Positions 17,987 to 26,903 of a stretch of DNA of 35,722 nt are shown piece by piece. Source of the DNA: Caulobacter sp. (lineage in GTDB: Bacteria > Pseudomonadota > Alphaproteobacteria > Caulobacterales > Caulobacteraceae); assembly GCA_030652755.1 (NCBI GenBank), contig JAUSPV010000017.1:1-35722 (forward strand), written 5' to 3'. Each line of letters starts with the position of its first letter. Position 1 is the first letter of the stretch. The notes under the pieces were generated by a model. That model had not been told where the DNA came from and ran no database searches. It worked only from the letters and a program-made list of their open reading frames with translations. The position numbers and the translations under genes are program-made.

Positions 17987-19087
17987 CTACCTGAGCTTGA
18001 GGGTTGCGAGGCCGATGGCGGCAAGGATCAGGGAAATGATCCAGAAGCGGATCACCACGGTGGACTCGGCCCAGCCGAGCTTCTCGAAGTGGTGGTGTAT
18101 CGGCGCCATCAGGAAGATGCGCTTGCCGGTGCGCTTGAAGTAGAGGACCTGGATCATCACCGACAGCGCCTCGGCGACGAACAGGCCGCCGACGATGGCC
18201 AGGACGATCTCGTGCTTGGTGGCCACGGCCACGGCGCCGAGCGCGCCGCCCAGGGCCAGCGAGCCGGTGTCGCCCATGAAGATCTTGGCCGGCGGGGCGT
18301 TGTACCAGAGGAAGCCCAGGCCCGCCCCGATGATGGCACCGCAGAAAACCGCGATCTCGCCGGTGCCGGGCACGAAGTGGACCTGCAGGTACTGGGCGAA
18401 GTTGTAGTTGCCGACCAGGTAGGCGATCAGGCCGAAGGTGGCCGCGGCGATCATCACCGGCACGATGGCCAGGCCGTCGAGGCCGTCGGTCAGGTTCACC
18501 GCGTTGGACGCCCCGATGATCACGAAGGCGCCGAAGGCGATGTAGAACCAGCCCAGGTCCAGCAGCAGGCGCTTGAAGATCGGGAAGGCGACCGAAGTGC
18601 TCAGCTGCGGCGTGTCGGGCGAGACCTGGCCGAACATCACCAGGATGGTCACGGCGGCGACCGCCACAAGCGCCTGGATGCCCAGCTTCACGCGGCCCGA
18701 AACCCCGGCCGTGGTCTGTTTGGTGACCTTGTCGTAGTCGTCCATGAAGCCCAGCACGCCGAAGGACAGGGTGACCATCAGCACGACCCAGACGTAGATG
18801 TTGGTCAGGTCGGCCCACAGCATCGTGCCGCCGACCATCCCGGCCAGGATCATCAGCCCGCCCATGGTCGGGGTGCCGGCCTTCTCGAGCACGTGGCGCT
18901 CGATCCCTTCCTTGCGGATCGGCTGGCCCTTGCCCTGGCGAGCCCGCATCCAGGCGATGAAGCGCGAGCCCATCGCGACGGCGATGATGAAGCCGGTCGC
19001 CGTCGCCATGAACGTCCGAAATGTAAGATATTTCAGCAGGTTGAGCGCCGGCAGCGCGTCCCGCATCTCTGACAGCCAATACAGCAT
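17987..19087 (-). CDS. mraY: Phospho-N-acetylmuramoyl-pentapeptide transferase MraY
   Basis: MraY transfers phospho-MurNAc-pentapeptide to undecaprenyl phosphate, making lipid I at the inner membrane. The 366-residue protein has about ten transmembrane helices. Signature motifs are [31 protein letters not shown] (the DDxxK region), [25 protein letters not shown] and [14 protein letters not shown]. The ATG at 19087 overlaps the murF stop by one base (TGATG on the coding strand). Confidence 0.98.
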   Translation of the reverse strand: MLYWLSEMRDALPALNLLKYLTFRTFMATATGFIIAVAMGSRFIAWMRARQGKGQPIRKEGIERHVLEKAGTPTMGGLMILAGMVGGTMLWADLTNIYVWVVLMVTLSFGVLGFMDDYDKVTKQTTAGVSGRVKLGIQALVAVAAVTILVMFGQVSPDTPQLSTSVAFPIFKRLLLDLGWFYIAFGAFVIIGASNAVNLTDGLDGLAIVPVMIAAATFGLIAYLVGNYNFAQYLQVHFVPGTGEIAVFCGAIIGAGLGFLWYNAPPAKIFMGDTGSLALGGALGAVAVATKHEIVLAIVGGLFVAEALSVMIQVLYFKRTGKRIFLMAPIHHHFEKLGWAESTVVIRFWIISLILAAIGLATLKLR

Positions 19088-20478
19088 CAGGCCTTGTCCC
19101 CCCCATGGCCGACTGACGCCAGGGCGGCCGCGATGACGCTGGCCCGGCTTCCGTTCGATCCCTTGACCATCACCAGGTCGCCCGGCCGCACGGCCAGGGC
19201 GATCCGCGGCGCAAGCTCGACCGCCTCATCCGCGTAGCCGCCCCGTCGAGTCGGCGGAAGGGCGTCCCAGAGCGATTTCATCAGCGGCCCGGCGCAGAAG
19301 ACCAGGTCGATGCCGGCGGCGTTGATCGGCGCGGCAAGTCCGGCATGGAAGTCGGCGCCCTGGCCGCCCAGCTCCAGCATGTCTGTCAGCGCGACGATCC
19401 GCCGCCCCGTCGCCTTGCGCCCGCCCAGGGTGCGGAAGGCGGCGTTCATCGAGATCGGATTGGCGTTGTAGCTCTCGTCGATCAGGGTGAAGGCGCCGCC
19501 GGCGATGGCGACGGTCTTCTCCGCGCCCCGTCCGGCCAGAGGCGCGAAGCCGGCCAGGCCGGCCAGCGCCGTCTCGCGGGAAACATCCATGGCCTCGACG
19601 GTCAGCAGCACGCAAAGACTGTTCAGGCCCGAGTGCAAGCCGGTCTGCAGCAGCGGGAACTCAAGCGCCTCGCCGTCGATCACCGCATGGACCGTGGCGC
19701 GTTCCTCGCCGGCGACGAAATCGACCAGCCGGGCGTCGACGCCCTCGCCGGAGCCGAACGACCGCACGGTGGCGCCGATCTTCAGCGCCTCTGCCTTCAG
19801 CAGGTCGAACCAGGCGTTGTCGGCGTTCAGCACCGCGACGCCGCCCGGTTCCAGGCCGGCGAAGATCTCGGCCTTGGCCTTGGCCACGCCGGTCTCGCCG
19901 TCGGGGAAGTTCTCGATGTGGACCGGGCCGACGGTGGTGATGGCCACCACGTGCGGCGCCACGAACCGCGACAGAGGCGTGATCTCGTCGGCATGGTTCA
20001 TGCCGATCTCGAAGACGGCGCGTTCGGTGTCGCGCGGCATCCGCGCCAGGGTCAGCGGGACGCCGATGTGGTTGTTGTAGGACTTCACCGACGAGTGCCA
20101 GCGGCCGGCCAGCGTCAGGCAGGCGGCGATGGCCTGGGTGACGCTGGTCTTGCCGACCGAGCCGGTGATGGCCGCGCGCCGCGCGCCGCAGCGCTCACGC
20201 GCCGCCACGCCGAGCTGCTCAAGCGCGACGAAGGTGTCCCCGACCCGCAGGTGCGGGCCATCGACCGGCTGGCTGGCCAGAAGGGCGGCGGCCCCCGAGG
20301 CGAGCGCGCCGGCAGCGAACTCGTGACCGTCGCGGACCCCGGCCAGGGCCACGAACAGGTCGCCCGGCTCGACCGAGCGGCTGTCGATGGACACCCCGCT
20401 GACGGTGAACGGGCCGCCGACGACGGTGCCGCCGGTGACGGCGGCCAGCTCATCAGATGTCCAGAGGGCGTCAGACAT
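19087..20478 (-). CDS. murF: UDP-N-acetylmuramoyl-tripeptide--D-alanyl-D-alanine ligase MurF
   Basis: MurF joins D-Ala-D-Ala to the UDP-MurNAc-tripeptide, using the product of ddl encoded in the same cluster. The N-terminal domain begins [17 protein letters not shown] and contains [17 protein letters not shown]. The P-loop is GSVGKTSVT (106-114), followed by [23 protein letters not shown] and [11 protein letters not shown]. The C-terminal domain has [11 protein letters not shown] and [10 protein letters not shown]. The product is 463 residues. The ATG at 20478 lies 8 nt inside the end of murE; an upstream extension is out of character and was not used. Confidence 0.97.
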   Translation of the reverse strand: MSDALWTSDELAAVTGGTVVGGPFTVSGVSIDSRSVEPGDLFVALAGVRDGHEFAAGALASGAAALLASQPVDGPHLRVGDTFVALEQLGVAARERCGARRAAITGSVGKTSVTQAIAACLTLAGRWHSSVKSYNNHIGVPLTLARMPRDTERAVFEIGMNHADEITPLSRFVAPHVVAITTVGPVHIENFPDGETGVAKAKAEIFAGLEPGGVAVLNADNAWFDLLKAEALKIGATVRSFGSGEGVDARLVDFVAGEERATVHAVIDGEALEFPLLQTGLHSGLNSLCVLLTVEAMDVSRETALAGLAGFAPLAGRGAEKTVAIAGGAFTLIDESYNANPISMNAAFRTLGGRKATGRRIVALTDMLELGGQGADFHAGLAAPINAAGIDLVFCAGPLMKSLWDALPPTRRGGYADEAVELAPRIALAVRPGDLVMVKGSNGSRASVIAAALASVGHGGDKA

Positions 20479-21925
20479 GCGCGGCCTCCAGCCCGAGGGC
20501 GGCGGCGGTCTCGACGACGTCGTCGAAGGGGTGGGTGACGCCGGCGATGGTCTGGCCCTGTTCATGGCCCTTGCCGGCCACGACCAGCACGTCGCCGCCC
20601 GCCAGCATGGCCACGCCGGCGCGGATCGCCTCGCGCCGGCCGCCGATGTTCAGGGCGCCCGGCGCGCCGGCCTGAACCTCGGCCCGGATGGCGGCCGGGT
20701 CTTCGGAGCGCGGGTTGTCGTCGGTGATGATGGCCACGTCGGCCAGCCGCGCGGCGATCTCGCCCATCAGCGGGCGTTTGGTGCGGTCGCGGTCGCCGCC
20801 GGCGCCGAAGACGACCAGCAGGCGGCCCTCCGTGTGCGGACGAAGCGCCTTGAGCACCGTCTCCAGACCGTCGGGCGTATGGGCGTAGTCGACATAGGCC
20901 ACGCCGCCGGCCCGGGCGCCGACGCGCTGCAGACGGCCGGGCGCGCCCTTCAGATGCTCCAGCGCCGCGAACACCTCGGCGGGCGCCTCGCCGGCGGCGA
21001 TGCACAGACCGGCGGCGACCAGGGCGTTGTCGGCCTGGAAGGCGCCGGCCAGCGGCAGGTGAACGGTCGTGGTCGTTCCGGCATGCGCCAGCGTCAGGCG
21101 CTGGCCGTCGGAGGCCAGGACGCGGTCGACCACGCCGATGCCCTCGCCGGCCGTCCCGGTCGACAACACCGTCTGGCCAGCGGCGACCGCGGCGGCGGCG
21201 AACACCGGAAACTGGTCGCTGTCGGCATTAAGCACGGCGGTCGCGCCGCGCGGCAGCAGGGTGTCGAACAGGCGCAACTTGGCGGCGCGGTAGACGCCCA
21301 TCGTGCCGTGATAGTCGAGATGATCCTGGGTCAGGTTCAGGAAGCCCGCCGCCGTCAGCTTCACGCCATCGAGACGCCGCTGGTCGACGCCGTGCGACGA
21401 GGCTTCCAGCGCCAGGTGGGTGACGCCCTCGCCAGCCAGACGCGCCAGCAGCTCGGCGACATCGGCGGCGTCGGGCGTCGTCAGGCCGGGCGGCGTGATC
21501 TGGCGGTCGGGCTGGCCCGGCGCGGAGACCGTGACGCCCAGCGTGCCCATGCTGGCGGCCGTGCGGCCCAGCCGGGCGAAGATCTGGCGACAGAAGGTGG
21601 CCACCGACGTCTTGCCGTTGGTGCCGGTCACCGCCACGCAGGTCGCCGGCTGGGCGCGCCAGAAGGCGGCGGCGGCCAGGGCGTAGGCGCGGCGCGGGTC
21701 GGCGGCGTGGACCACCGGAACGGTCAGGTCGCCTACATCGTCGGGGGCCAGCACGGCGGCGGCGCCGGCGTCGATGGCTCCGGGAATGAACCTGCGACCA
21801 TCGACCGTGGAGCCCGGCAGGGCGGCGAACAGGAAGCCCGGCCGGACCTTGCGGCTGTCGGCCGTGACGCCGGTGATCTCCGGATCACCTGTCGGCGCAT
21901 CGGCGACCAGCGACGACAGACGCAT
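20471..21925 (-). CDS. murE: UDP-MurNAc-L-Ala-D-Glu--2,6-diaminopimelate ligase MurE
   Basis: MurE adds the third residue of the stem peptide. The P-loop is GTNGKTSVAT (101-110), followed by LEASSHGVDQRRLDG and FLNLTQDHLDYHGTM. The C-terminal motif TDDNPRSEDPAAI contains DNPR, the signature of enzymes that use meso-diaminopimelate, as expected for a Gram-negative wall. The product is 484 residues. The ATG at 21925 overlaps the ftsI stop by one base. A GTG directly before it (21928) is an equally possible start, one residue longer. Confidence 0.97.
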   Translation of the reverse strand: MRLSSLVADAPTGDPEITGVTADSRKVRPGFLFAALPGSTVDGRRFIPGAIDAGAAAVLAPDDVGDLTVPVVHAADPRRAYALAAAAFWRAQPATCVAVTGTNGKTSVATFCRQIFARLGRTAASMGTLGVTVSAPGQPDRQITPPGLTTPDAADVAELLARLAGEGVTHLALEASSHGVDQRRLDGVKLTAAGFLNLTQDHLDYHGTMGVYRAAKLRLFDTLLPRGATAVLNADSDQFPVFAAAAVAAGQTVLSTGTAGEGIGVVDRVLASDGQRLTLAHAGTTTTVHLPLAGAFQADNALVAAGLCIAAGEAPAEVFAALEHLKGAPGRLQRVGARAGGVAYVDYAHTPDGLETVLKALRPHTEGRLLVVFGAGGDRDRTKRPLMGEIAARLADVAIITDDNPRSEDPAAIRAEVQAGAPGALNIGGRREAIRAGVAMLAGGDVLVVAGKGHEQGQTIAGVTHPFDDVVETAAALGLEAAHV

Positions 21926-23679
21926 CACAGGCCTCCCGCGGGCTGGGCGACCCGGGCCGTGGCCACATAGGTGGGCGTGGTCTGCAGCGAGGGCTCCGGC
22001 AGGCGGCGCCTGACGCCGAGGAACGGCGCGACCCGGTCGACGATCTTGCCCACGGCCGGCGCCGCCACCCAGCCGCCGGTGCGGATCCCGCCCTGCGGTT
22101 CGTCCATCAGGATCAGCACGAAATAGCGCTCGGCGTCAGCCGGGCCGTCTGTGGGAAACACGGCGGCGAAGGAGCCGACCTGCTTGTAGCGGCTGTAGGC
22201 GCGAATCTCGGGATCGTACTTCTCGCCGGTGCCGGTCTTGCCGCCGACCATCAGGCCCGGCGCGTCGGCCTTGCGGCCCGTACCGTCGACCACATTGCCG
22301 CGCATGATCTGCAGCATCGACAGGGTGGTGGTCTCCGACATCACCCGCGGGCCGTCCGGACGCTTGCCGGCTTCCATCTTGCGAATGGTGAGCGGAACGA
22401 GCTTGCCGCCGTTCAGGATGGCGCCCATCGCCTGGGCGAGCGCCAGCGGCGAGACATTGATGCCGTGACCGAACGAGACGCTGGCCATGTCGTCCTCATC
22501 CCACTTCTTCGGGGTGAGGGGGCGGGTGGACTCGAGCAGCTCGACCTGGGCCCGTTTCGTCAGACCCAGCGCCGCGAAATAGCGCGCCATGCGATCGGCG
22601 CCGACCGCGAACGCCAGCTTGGCGGTGCCGATGTTGGACGAGTGATTGAACACCTCGCGCAGGGTCAGGATGCGGTTGGTCCCGTGGAAATCCTGGATGG
22701 TGCGGTAGCCCATCTTCAGCGGCGTGCGGGCGTCGAAGGTCGAATCCGGGGTCGCCACCTGGGTGTCGAGGCCGATGGCCACCGTGAAGGCCTTGAAGGT
22801 CGAGCCCATCTCGAAGACCGAGGCGGCGGCGCGGTTGCGCAGCTGCTCGGCGCTGGCGCGGCCGGGGTAGTTGGGGTCGAAGTCCGGCCAGCTGGCCATG
22901 CCGAGGATTTCCCCGGTCTGGACATTGGTGATGACGCCGACCGCGCCCTTGGGCTGGTACTGGGCAGCGGCCAGAGCCAGCTCCTCCTCCAGCGCCGCCT
23001 GGACACGCACGTCGATGGACAGGGCGACTGGCTTGCCCTCGGCGCCGGCCTTCAGGATCTCGTCGCGCAGGGCCTTCTCGGCGCCCGCAACGGGCTCCCC
23101 GCCCTTTTCGTCGTAGCCGATAACGTGCGCGGCCAGGGCGCCGAGCGGATAGACCCGGCGCTGCTCGGGATCGAAGACCACCCCGGCCAGCCCCAGATCG
23201 TGGATCCGCGCCTTCTCACCCGGCGTCAGGCCGCGCAGCACGACGCCGCGGCGCTCGGCCGCGAGGGCGCGGTCGACCTGCGCGGGGTTCAGTCGCGGCA
23301 GCGCCTTGAGCAGCGCCGTACGCACCTCCTGCCGGGACCAGACCTCGCGGGTGTCCACCGACAGGGTGTAGTGCGGCAGGTTGGCGGCCAGCAGCCGGCC
23401 CTCGCGATCGACCAGATCGGCCCGCTCCGGGGCTCCGGCGTAGGCGCGGCCGCCCTTGCCGGCGTCCGACAGGGTCGCCGACCAGACCGCGCCGCCGGCC
23501 ATCACCAGAAAGCCCACCGAAAAGATGGCGGCGACAACCAGAATGCGGATGCGGGTGTCGTTCTCGGCCCGGCCGTCGGCGTGCGCGCGCTCGAAGGCGT
23601 GCTCGACGCGCCAGACACGCTCGATGATCCAGCGCCAGACCAGCGGATAGCGATGCGGCGTCAGATCGGGGAGGCTCAT
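21925..23679 (-). CDS. ftsI: Septal transpeptidase FtsI (PBP3, class B)
   Basis: FtsI is the monofunctional class B penicillin-binding protein that cross-links septal peptidoglycan. It has a cytoplasmic N-terminus, one transmembrane helix (about 45-67), a PBP dimerisation domain (about 80-220) and a transpeptidase domain. The catalytic motifs are STFK with nucleophile Ser293 (293-296), SSN (347-349) and KTGT (481-484). At 584 residues it matches the family. The ATG at 23679 overlaps the ftsL stop as ATGA. Confidence 0.97.
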   Translation of the reverse strand: MSLPDLTPHRYPLVWRWIIERVWRVEHAFERAHADGRAENDTRIRILVVAAIFSVGFLVMAGGAVWSATLSDAGKGGRAYAGAPERADLVDREGRLLAANLPHYTLSVDTREVWSRQEVRTALLKALPRLNPAQVDRALAAERRGVVLRGLTPGEKARIHDLGLAGVVFDPEQRRVYPLGALAAHVIGYDEKGGEPVAGAEKALRDEILKAGAEGKPVALSIDVRVQAALEEELALAAAQYQPKGAVGVITNVQTGEILGMASWPDFDPNYPGRASAEQLRNRAAASVFEMGSTFKAFTVAIGLDTQVATPDSTFDARTPLKMGYRTIQDFHGTNRILTLREVFNHSSNIGTAKLAFAVGADRMARYFAALGLTKRAQVELLESTRPLTPKKWDEDDMASVSFGHGINVSPLALAQAMGAILNGGKLVPLTIRKMEAGKRPDGPRVMSETTTLSMLQIMRGNVVDGTGRKADAPGLMVGGKTGTGEKYDPEIRAYSRYKQVGSFAAVFPTDGPADAERYFVLILMDEPQGGIRTGGWVAAPAVGKIVDRVAPFLGVRRRLPEPSLQTTPTYVATARVAQPAGGL

Positions 23680-24089
23680 GGCGTCTCCCCGGAGGGCGCC
23701 TCGGCCTCGATAGCGGGGGCGACCGGCTCGGTGCTGGCCTGGATCGGCGCGACCGGCGCCTGGACGTCCGGGCGGCGGAGCGAAGCAGCGTACAGGTCCT
23801 CGACCGTGGTTTCCTGCCTGATGTTGACCGGCGCCATGGCGAGGTAGGCGCGCGACAGGCGCTCAAGCCGCTCGGGCTGCTCCAGGTGGGCGACCTCGGC
23901 CTGCAGGACGCGGATCTGGCGGCCCTCGTCGCGGATCGCGCGCTCCGTGCGAACGATCTCCGTCCGCTCCTTGCCGGCGAAGGTCTTGGCCAGGTTCACG
24001 CCGACGGCCAGGACCACCAGCATCGAGGCCAGCAGCACGTTCAGGGTGCGGAAGCCCCGGGTGCGGTGGGTGAAGATGACCGAGATCAT
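23676..24089 (-). CDS. ftsL: Cell division protein FtsL
   Basis: This is a small bitopic protein of 137 residues with a short cytoplasmic N-terminus, one transmembrane helix (about 17-36) and a heptad-type coiled coil (about 42-85, [20 protein letters not shown]). A Pro/Ala/Glu-rich tail follows. FtsL forms a complex with FtsB and FtsQ and activates FtsWI; sequence conservation is low in this family, so the call rests on topology and position between rsmH and ftsI. It overlaps both neighbours by 4 nt (ATGA). Confidence 0.9.
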   Translation of the reverse strand: MISVIFTHRTRGFRTLNVLLASMLVVLAVGVNLAKTFAGKERTEIVRTERAIRDEGRQIRVLQAEVAHLEQPERLERLSRAYLAMAPVNIRQETTVEDLYAASLRRPDVQAPVAPIQASTEPVAPAIEAEAPSGETP

Positions 24090-25024
24090 GCCGCGGCCCT
24101 CCAGGCGGGGGCATCGGTGCGGATACCGGCGCGCAGCTTCGCCGAGCGAGCCCGGGGATTGGCGGCGATCTCGGCGTCGGACGGGTCGCGATGGCCCTTG
24201 AAGATCATCTCGAAGGTTGGAGGCGGCCCCTCGGCCACCGGTGGGGCGTGGCGCGAGCCGCCGGGCAGGCGGCCCGCCCGCTCGGCGAAGAAGGCTTTCA
24301 CGATGCGGTCTTCGAGGGAATGGAAGGTGACGACGGCGAGACGCCCGCCGCTCTTCAGGATTCGCTCGGCGGCGGCAAGGCCCTGCTCCAGTTCGGAGAG
24401 CTCCTCGTTCACGGCGATGCGCAGGGCCTGGAACACCTTGGTGGCCGGATGGACCTTGGCGCCGCGGCGGCCGCCCAGCGCCCGCTCGACGACTTCGGCC
24501 AGGTCCAGCGTGCGCTCGAACGGCCGCTCGGCGCGGCGGCGGACGAGGAAGGAGGCCACGCGGCGACTCTCCCGTTCCTCTCCGTAGACGTAGAAGATGC
24601 GGGCCAGCTCGGCCTGTTCGGCGGTGTTGACGATATCGGCGGCGCTGGGGACGTCGCCGCCCATGCGCATGTCCAGCGGACCGTCGCGCATGAAGGAGAA
24701 GCCGCGCTCGGCCTCGTCGATCTGCATGGATGACACGCCGATATCGAGGGCGACGCCGTCGACGCTGCCGGGCGCGAAATGGTCGCCCATCTCGGAGAAG
24801 CGGGCCTCGATCAGGCGAAAGCGGCCGGTCGCCTCGAGCGGGGCGGCGAAACGGCGGGCGGTCGGGTCGCGGTCGAAGGCCGCGACCGCGGCCCCGGCGT
24901 CCAGGAAGGCGCGGCTGTAGCCGCCCGCTCCGAAGGTGCCGTCGACGATGGTTTCGCCGGCCTTGGGGCCGAGCGCCTCGACCACCTCGCCGAGCAGGAC
25001 GGAGACGTGCGGCGCCTCGGTCAT
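24086..25024 (-). CDS. rsmH: 16S rRNA (cytosine-1402-N4)-methyltransferase RsmH
   Basis: RsmH (MraW) methylates N4 of C1402 in the ribosomal P site using S-adenosylmethionine. Motifs seen are [13 protein letters not shown] near the N-terminus, the SAM-binding [14 protein letters not shown] (27-40), [19 protein letters not shown] with [23 protein letters not shown] and [13 protein letters not shown]. The product is 312 residues. The ATG at 25024 overlaps the mraZ stop as ATGA; an open frame upstream inside mraZ is not part of the protein. Confidence 0.97.
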   Translation of the reverse strand: MTEAPHVSVLLGEVVEALGPKAGETIVDGTFGAGGYSRAFLDAGAAVAAFDRDPTARRFAAPLEATGRFRLIEARFSEMGDHFAPGSVDGVALDIGVSSMQIDEAERGFSFMRDGPLDMRMGGDVPSAADIVNTAEQAELARIFYVYGEERESRRVASFLVRRRAERPFERTLDLAEVVERALGGRRGAKVHPATKVFQALRIAVNEELSELEQGLAAAERILKSGGRLAVVTFHSLEDRIVKAFFAERAGRLPGGSRHAPPVAEGPPPTFEMIFKGHRDPSDAEIAANPRARSAKLRAGIRTDAPAWRAAA

Positions 25025-25494
25025 CCGGCGGCTCCGGAGAGGCGCGCGCGTTGGGTCATGCGCAGGTCGGCGAGGCCGGACTTCGCCGCCTCGCGCGCGG
25101 CGGCGCGGTGCGCCTGGAAGGCCTCGCGCGGCCAGACCTGGAAGCGGTCGCCCATGCCGACCACGGCGATCCAGTCGCCGGCGCCGATGCCGAACATGTC
25201 GCAAAGCGCCGGCGGAAGGGTGATGCGGCCGGCCTCGTCGAACGAGAGCTTCGCCATGCCGCCATAGACGCTGGTCTCGAGCGCCGAGCGCAGGGGGTCG
25301 CCGAACGGCAGCTCCTCGATCAGCCCGGCGTAACGATCGAACAAGGCTTTGCCGCCACCCTCCAGGCAGTCGGCTTCAATGGACGGAAAGCAGAAGACGC
25401 CCTCGAAGGGCTGACCGACGGCGGCGCGGAATTCATGCGGCACAACGATGCGCCGCTTGCTGTCGAGCTGCTTCTCGAAGGTCGAGAGGAACAC
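25021..25494 (-). CDS. mraZ: Transcriptional regulator MraZ
   Basis: MraZ is a DNA-binding protein with two SpoVT-AbrB-type half domains that in E. coli represses its own dcw operon. Here the two halves are near residues 5-52 (with [17 protein letters not shown]) and 76-125 ([19 protein letters not shown]). The 157-residue length is usual. The start is GTG at 25494, giving [15 protein letters not shown], with GGGGACTGGGG upstream. It is the first gene of the dcw cluster, and three candidate MraZ boxes lie 50-73 bp upstream. Confidence 0.95.
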   Translation of the reverse strand: MFLSTFEKQLDSKRRIVVPHEFRAAVGQPFEGVFCFPSIEADCLEGGGKALFDRYAGLIEELPFGDPLRSALETSVYGGMAKLSFDEAGRITLPPALCDMFGIGAGDWIAVVGMGDRFQVWPREAFQAHRAAAREAAKSGLADLRMTQRARLSGAAG

Positions 25495-25543
25495 TGCCCC
25501 AGTCCCCTGCCCCTAGATCGCCGACCCCTTCGGCGACAGGAAC

Positions 25544-25567
25544 TGGGTTAACATGGGACGATCTGGG
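25544..25567 (+). promoter_or_regulatory. Three TGGG direct repeats, candidate MraZ operator
   Basis: TGGG occurs at 25544-25547, 25554-25557 and 25564-25567, each exactly 10 bp apart. This is the TGGGN-N5-TGGGN-N5-TGGGN pattern described for E. coli MraZ. The repeats read on the plus strand, that is, CCCA in the mraZ direction. They overlap a possible promoter (minus-strand TTGCGT followed 16 nt later by TTAACC). Confidence 0.65.
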
Positions 25568-25641
25568 ACGCAATGACACCAAGTCGTCGTTTCTTCGCGA
25601 AAACAACAATGTCGCAGGCCGCAAGCATTGGCGCCCCTGAT

Positions 25642-25666
25642 CGTTCCACAGAACATACATGGAACG
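25642..25666 (-). promoter_or_regulatory. Candidate LexA box within a small palindrome
   Basis: On the minus strand 25651-25665 reads GTTC-CATGTAT-GTTC, an exact match to the alphaproteobacterial LexA pattern GTTC-N7-GTTC. The same stretch is bounded by an inverted repeat CGTTCCA (25642-25648) and TGGAACG (25660-25666). It lies about 150 bp upstream of mraZ. Confidence 0.4.
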
Positions 25667-25695
25667 AGTTAAGTATTGCGGTGATAACTTCGGAC

Positions 25696-25723
25696 CGAAC
25701 CTCCCCGCTCGCGGGAAGGTTCG
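25696..25723 (-). terminator. Hairpin downstream of rnpB, possible terminator
   Basis: A GC-rich inverted repeat (CGAACCT..AGGTTCG around CCCG..CGGG) starts 15 nt past the 3' end of rnpB. No U-run follows on the minus strand, so it may be a processing or termination structure of weak type. Confidence 0.4.
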
Positions 25724-25737
25724 AGCGGAAATGGAGC

Positions 25738-26122
25738 GGATCAGACGGCCTGTAAGCCGGGTTCTGTGACGGACCCTTGCGAGCCCGCGACGATCATTCC
25801 TCTGGACCGGCCATTGCTGACCGGTTCTCGCGACCAACCCGGACGCCTCGGGCCGGCGACGGCCCTGCCCCCTTGCGAGGGCGCGGAATCCCTATTCGGT
25901 CTTGCTCCAGGCGGGGCTTGCCATGCCGTCCCTGTCACCAGGTCCGCGGTGGGCTCTTACCCCACCCTTTCACCCTTCCCGCCGCCGAAGCGGAGGAGGT
26001 TTGCTTTCTGTGGCGCTATCCCTCGGGTCACCCCGGGCGGGCGTTACCCGCCGCCTTGTCGCCGTGGAGCCCGGACTTTCCTCGACCCCCGAAGGAACCG
26101 CGATCGCCCGGCCGTCTGATCC
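25738..26122 (-). ncRNA. rnpB: RNase P RNA (class A)
   Basis: The RNA component of ribonuclease P, which cuts the 5' leader from tRNA precursors. On the minus strand, the conserved 5' segment AGGAAAGTCCGGGCTCCAC lies near 26067-26085. The central AGAGGAATGATCG motif and the 3' segment ACAGAACCCGGCTTACAGGC (near 25750) follow. The ends form a perfect 13-bp P1 helix (GGATCAGACGGCC at 26122-26110 with GGCCGTCTGATCC at 25750-25738), which fixes both boundaries. At 385 nt it is a typical alphaproteobacterial length. A TTGACC box sits upstream. It lies in the same direction as the dcw operon and directly before it. Confidence 0.97.
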
Positions 26123-26128
26123 GGGGCG

Positions 26129-26158
26129 GTATGTGAGGGTTGGGTGGCGGAAGGTCAA
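26129..26158 (-). promoter_or_regulatory. Probable rnpB promoter
   Basis: On the minus strand there is a -35 TTGACC (26158-26153) and, after 18 nt, a -10-like CATACC (26134-26129). The predicted start of RNase P RNA at 26122 is 6-7 nt downstream, the expected spacing. Confidence 0.5.
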
Positions 26159-26177
26159 TGCGTGGTTCGCGACGCCC

Positions 26178-26903
26178 CTACCCGGCCGCCCTTAGCACCG
26201 CCATCAGCGTCGCCCGCGTCAGGCCGTCCGCCACGCCGTCCCAGCGGGTCTGGACCCAGTGGCGCTGGAAGGCGCTGACGATCTCGCGGGTGGACTGGTC
26301 GAATCGGCCGGACGGCGCGCAGTCGTAGCCCAGGCGCGTCAGCCCGGCCTGCAGCGCGAAGACGCCGACGCCCTCGGCGCCCTCGACCAGCGGATCGCCC
26401 GGCGCGGGATCGGCCTCGACCCAGACCCCGTGACCCGCTTCCGCCAGCTGCTTCCAGGGGAACAGTTCGCCCGGGTCGATCTTGCGGGCCGGGGCGACGT
26501 CGGAGTGGCCGAGGATGCGGTTGTCGTCGATGCTCCAGCGGGTGCGGATGTCCGCGACCAGCGCGATCACCGCCGCGATCTGGGCCTCCGGAAAGGCCCG
26601 ATAGCCGAACTCGTGGCCCGGATTGACGATCTCTATGCCGATCGAGGCGTGGTTGACCCCCTGCTCGCCCTTCCAGAACGAGCGGCCGGCATGCCAGGCG
26701 CGGCGCTCCTCGGGCACGAGCCGGAAGATGCGGCCATCCTCCTCGACCAGATAGTGGGACGAGACCTTGGCCTCCGGGTCGCGAAGGCGGGCCAGCGCGC
26801 CCTCGCCGGTCTCCATGCCGGTGTAGTGCAGCACCAGCATGTCCGGGATCTTCTCGCGCGCGTCGAAGTTGGGCGACGGCGCCTCGATGACGTCGAGGGT
26901 CAT
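26178..26903 (-). CDS. N-acetylmuramoyl-L-alanine amidase (Amidase_2) with peptidoglycan-binding domain
   Basis: This is an AmpD/AmiD-type zinc amidase that cleaves the bond between MurNAc (or anhydro-MurNAc) and L-alanine. The amidase domain (about 20-150) has LHYTGM with zinc ligand His26, HASIGIEIVNPG with Glu91, and GHSDVAPARKIDPG with His133, Lys141 and Asp143. A PG_binding_1 domain covers about 170-241 (LQAGLTRLGYDCAPSGRFDQ). No signal peptide or lipobox is visible from the ATG at 26903, so it looks cytoplasmic, which fits muropeptide recycling, yet the binding domain is more typical of exported AmiD. The 241-residue gene overlaps eamA (ATGA) upstream and precedes rnpB. Confidence 0.92.
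   Translation of the reverse strand: MTLDVIEAPSPNFDAREKIPDMLVLHYTGMETGEGALARLRDPEAKVSSHYLVEEDGRIFRLVPEERRAWHAGRSFWKGEQGVNHASIGIEIVNPGHEFGYRAFPEAQIAAVIALVADIRTRWSIDDNRILGHSDVAPARKIDPGELFPWKQLAEAGHGVWVEADPAPGDPLVEGAEGVGVFALQAGLTRLGYDCAPSGRFDQSTREIVSAFQRHWVQTRWDGVADGLTRATLMAVLRAAG

Noticed and set aside
17967..19106. 379-residue frame on the minus strand over mraY
   Set aside because: It is a shadow of mraY, low complexity and without MraY motifs; the mraY frame has all signatures.
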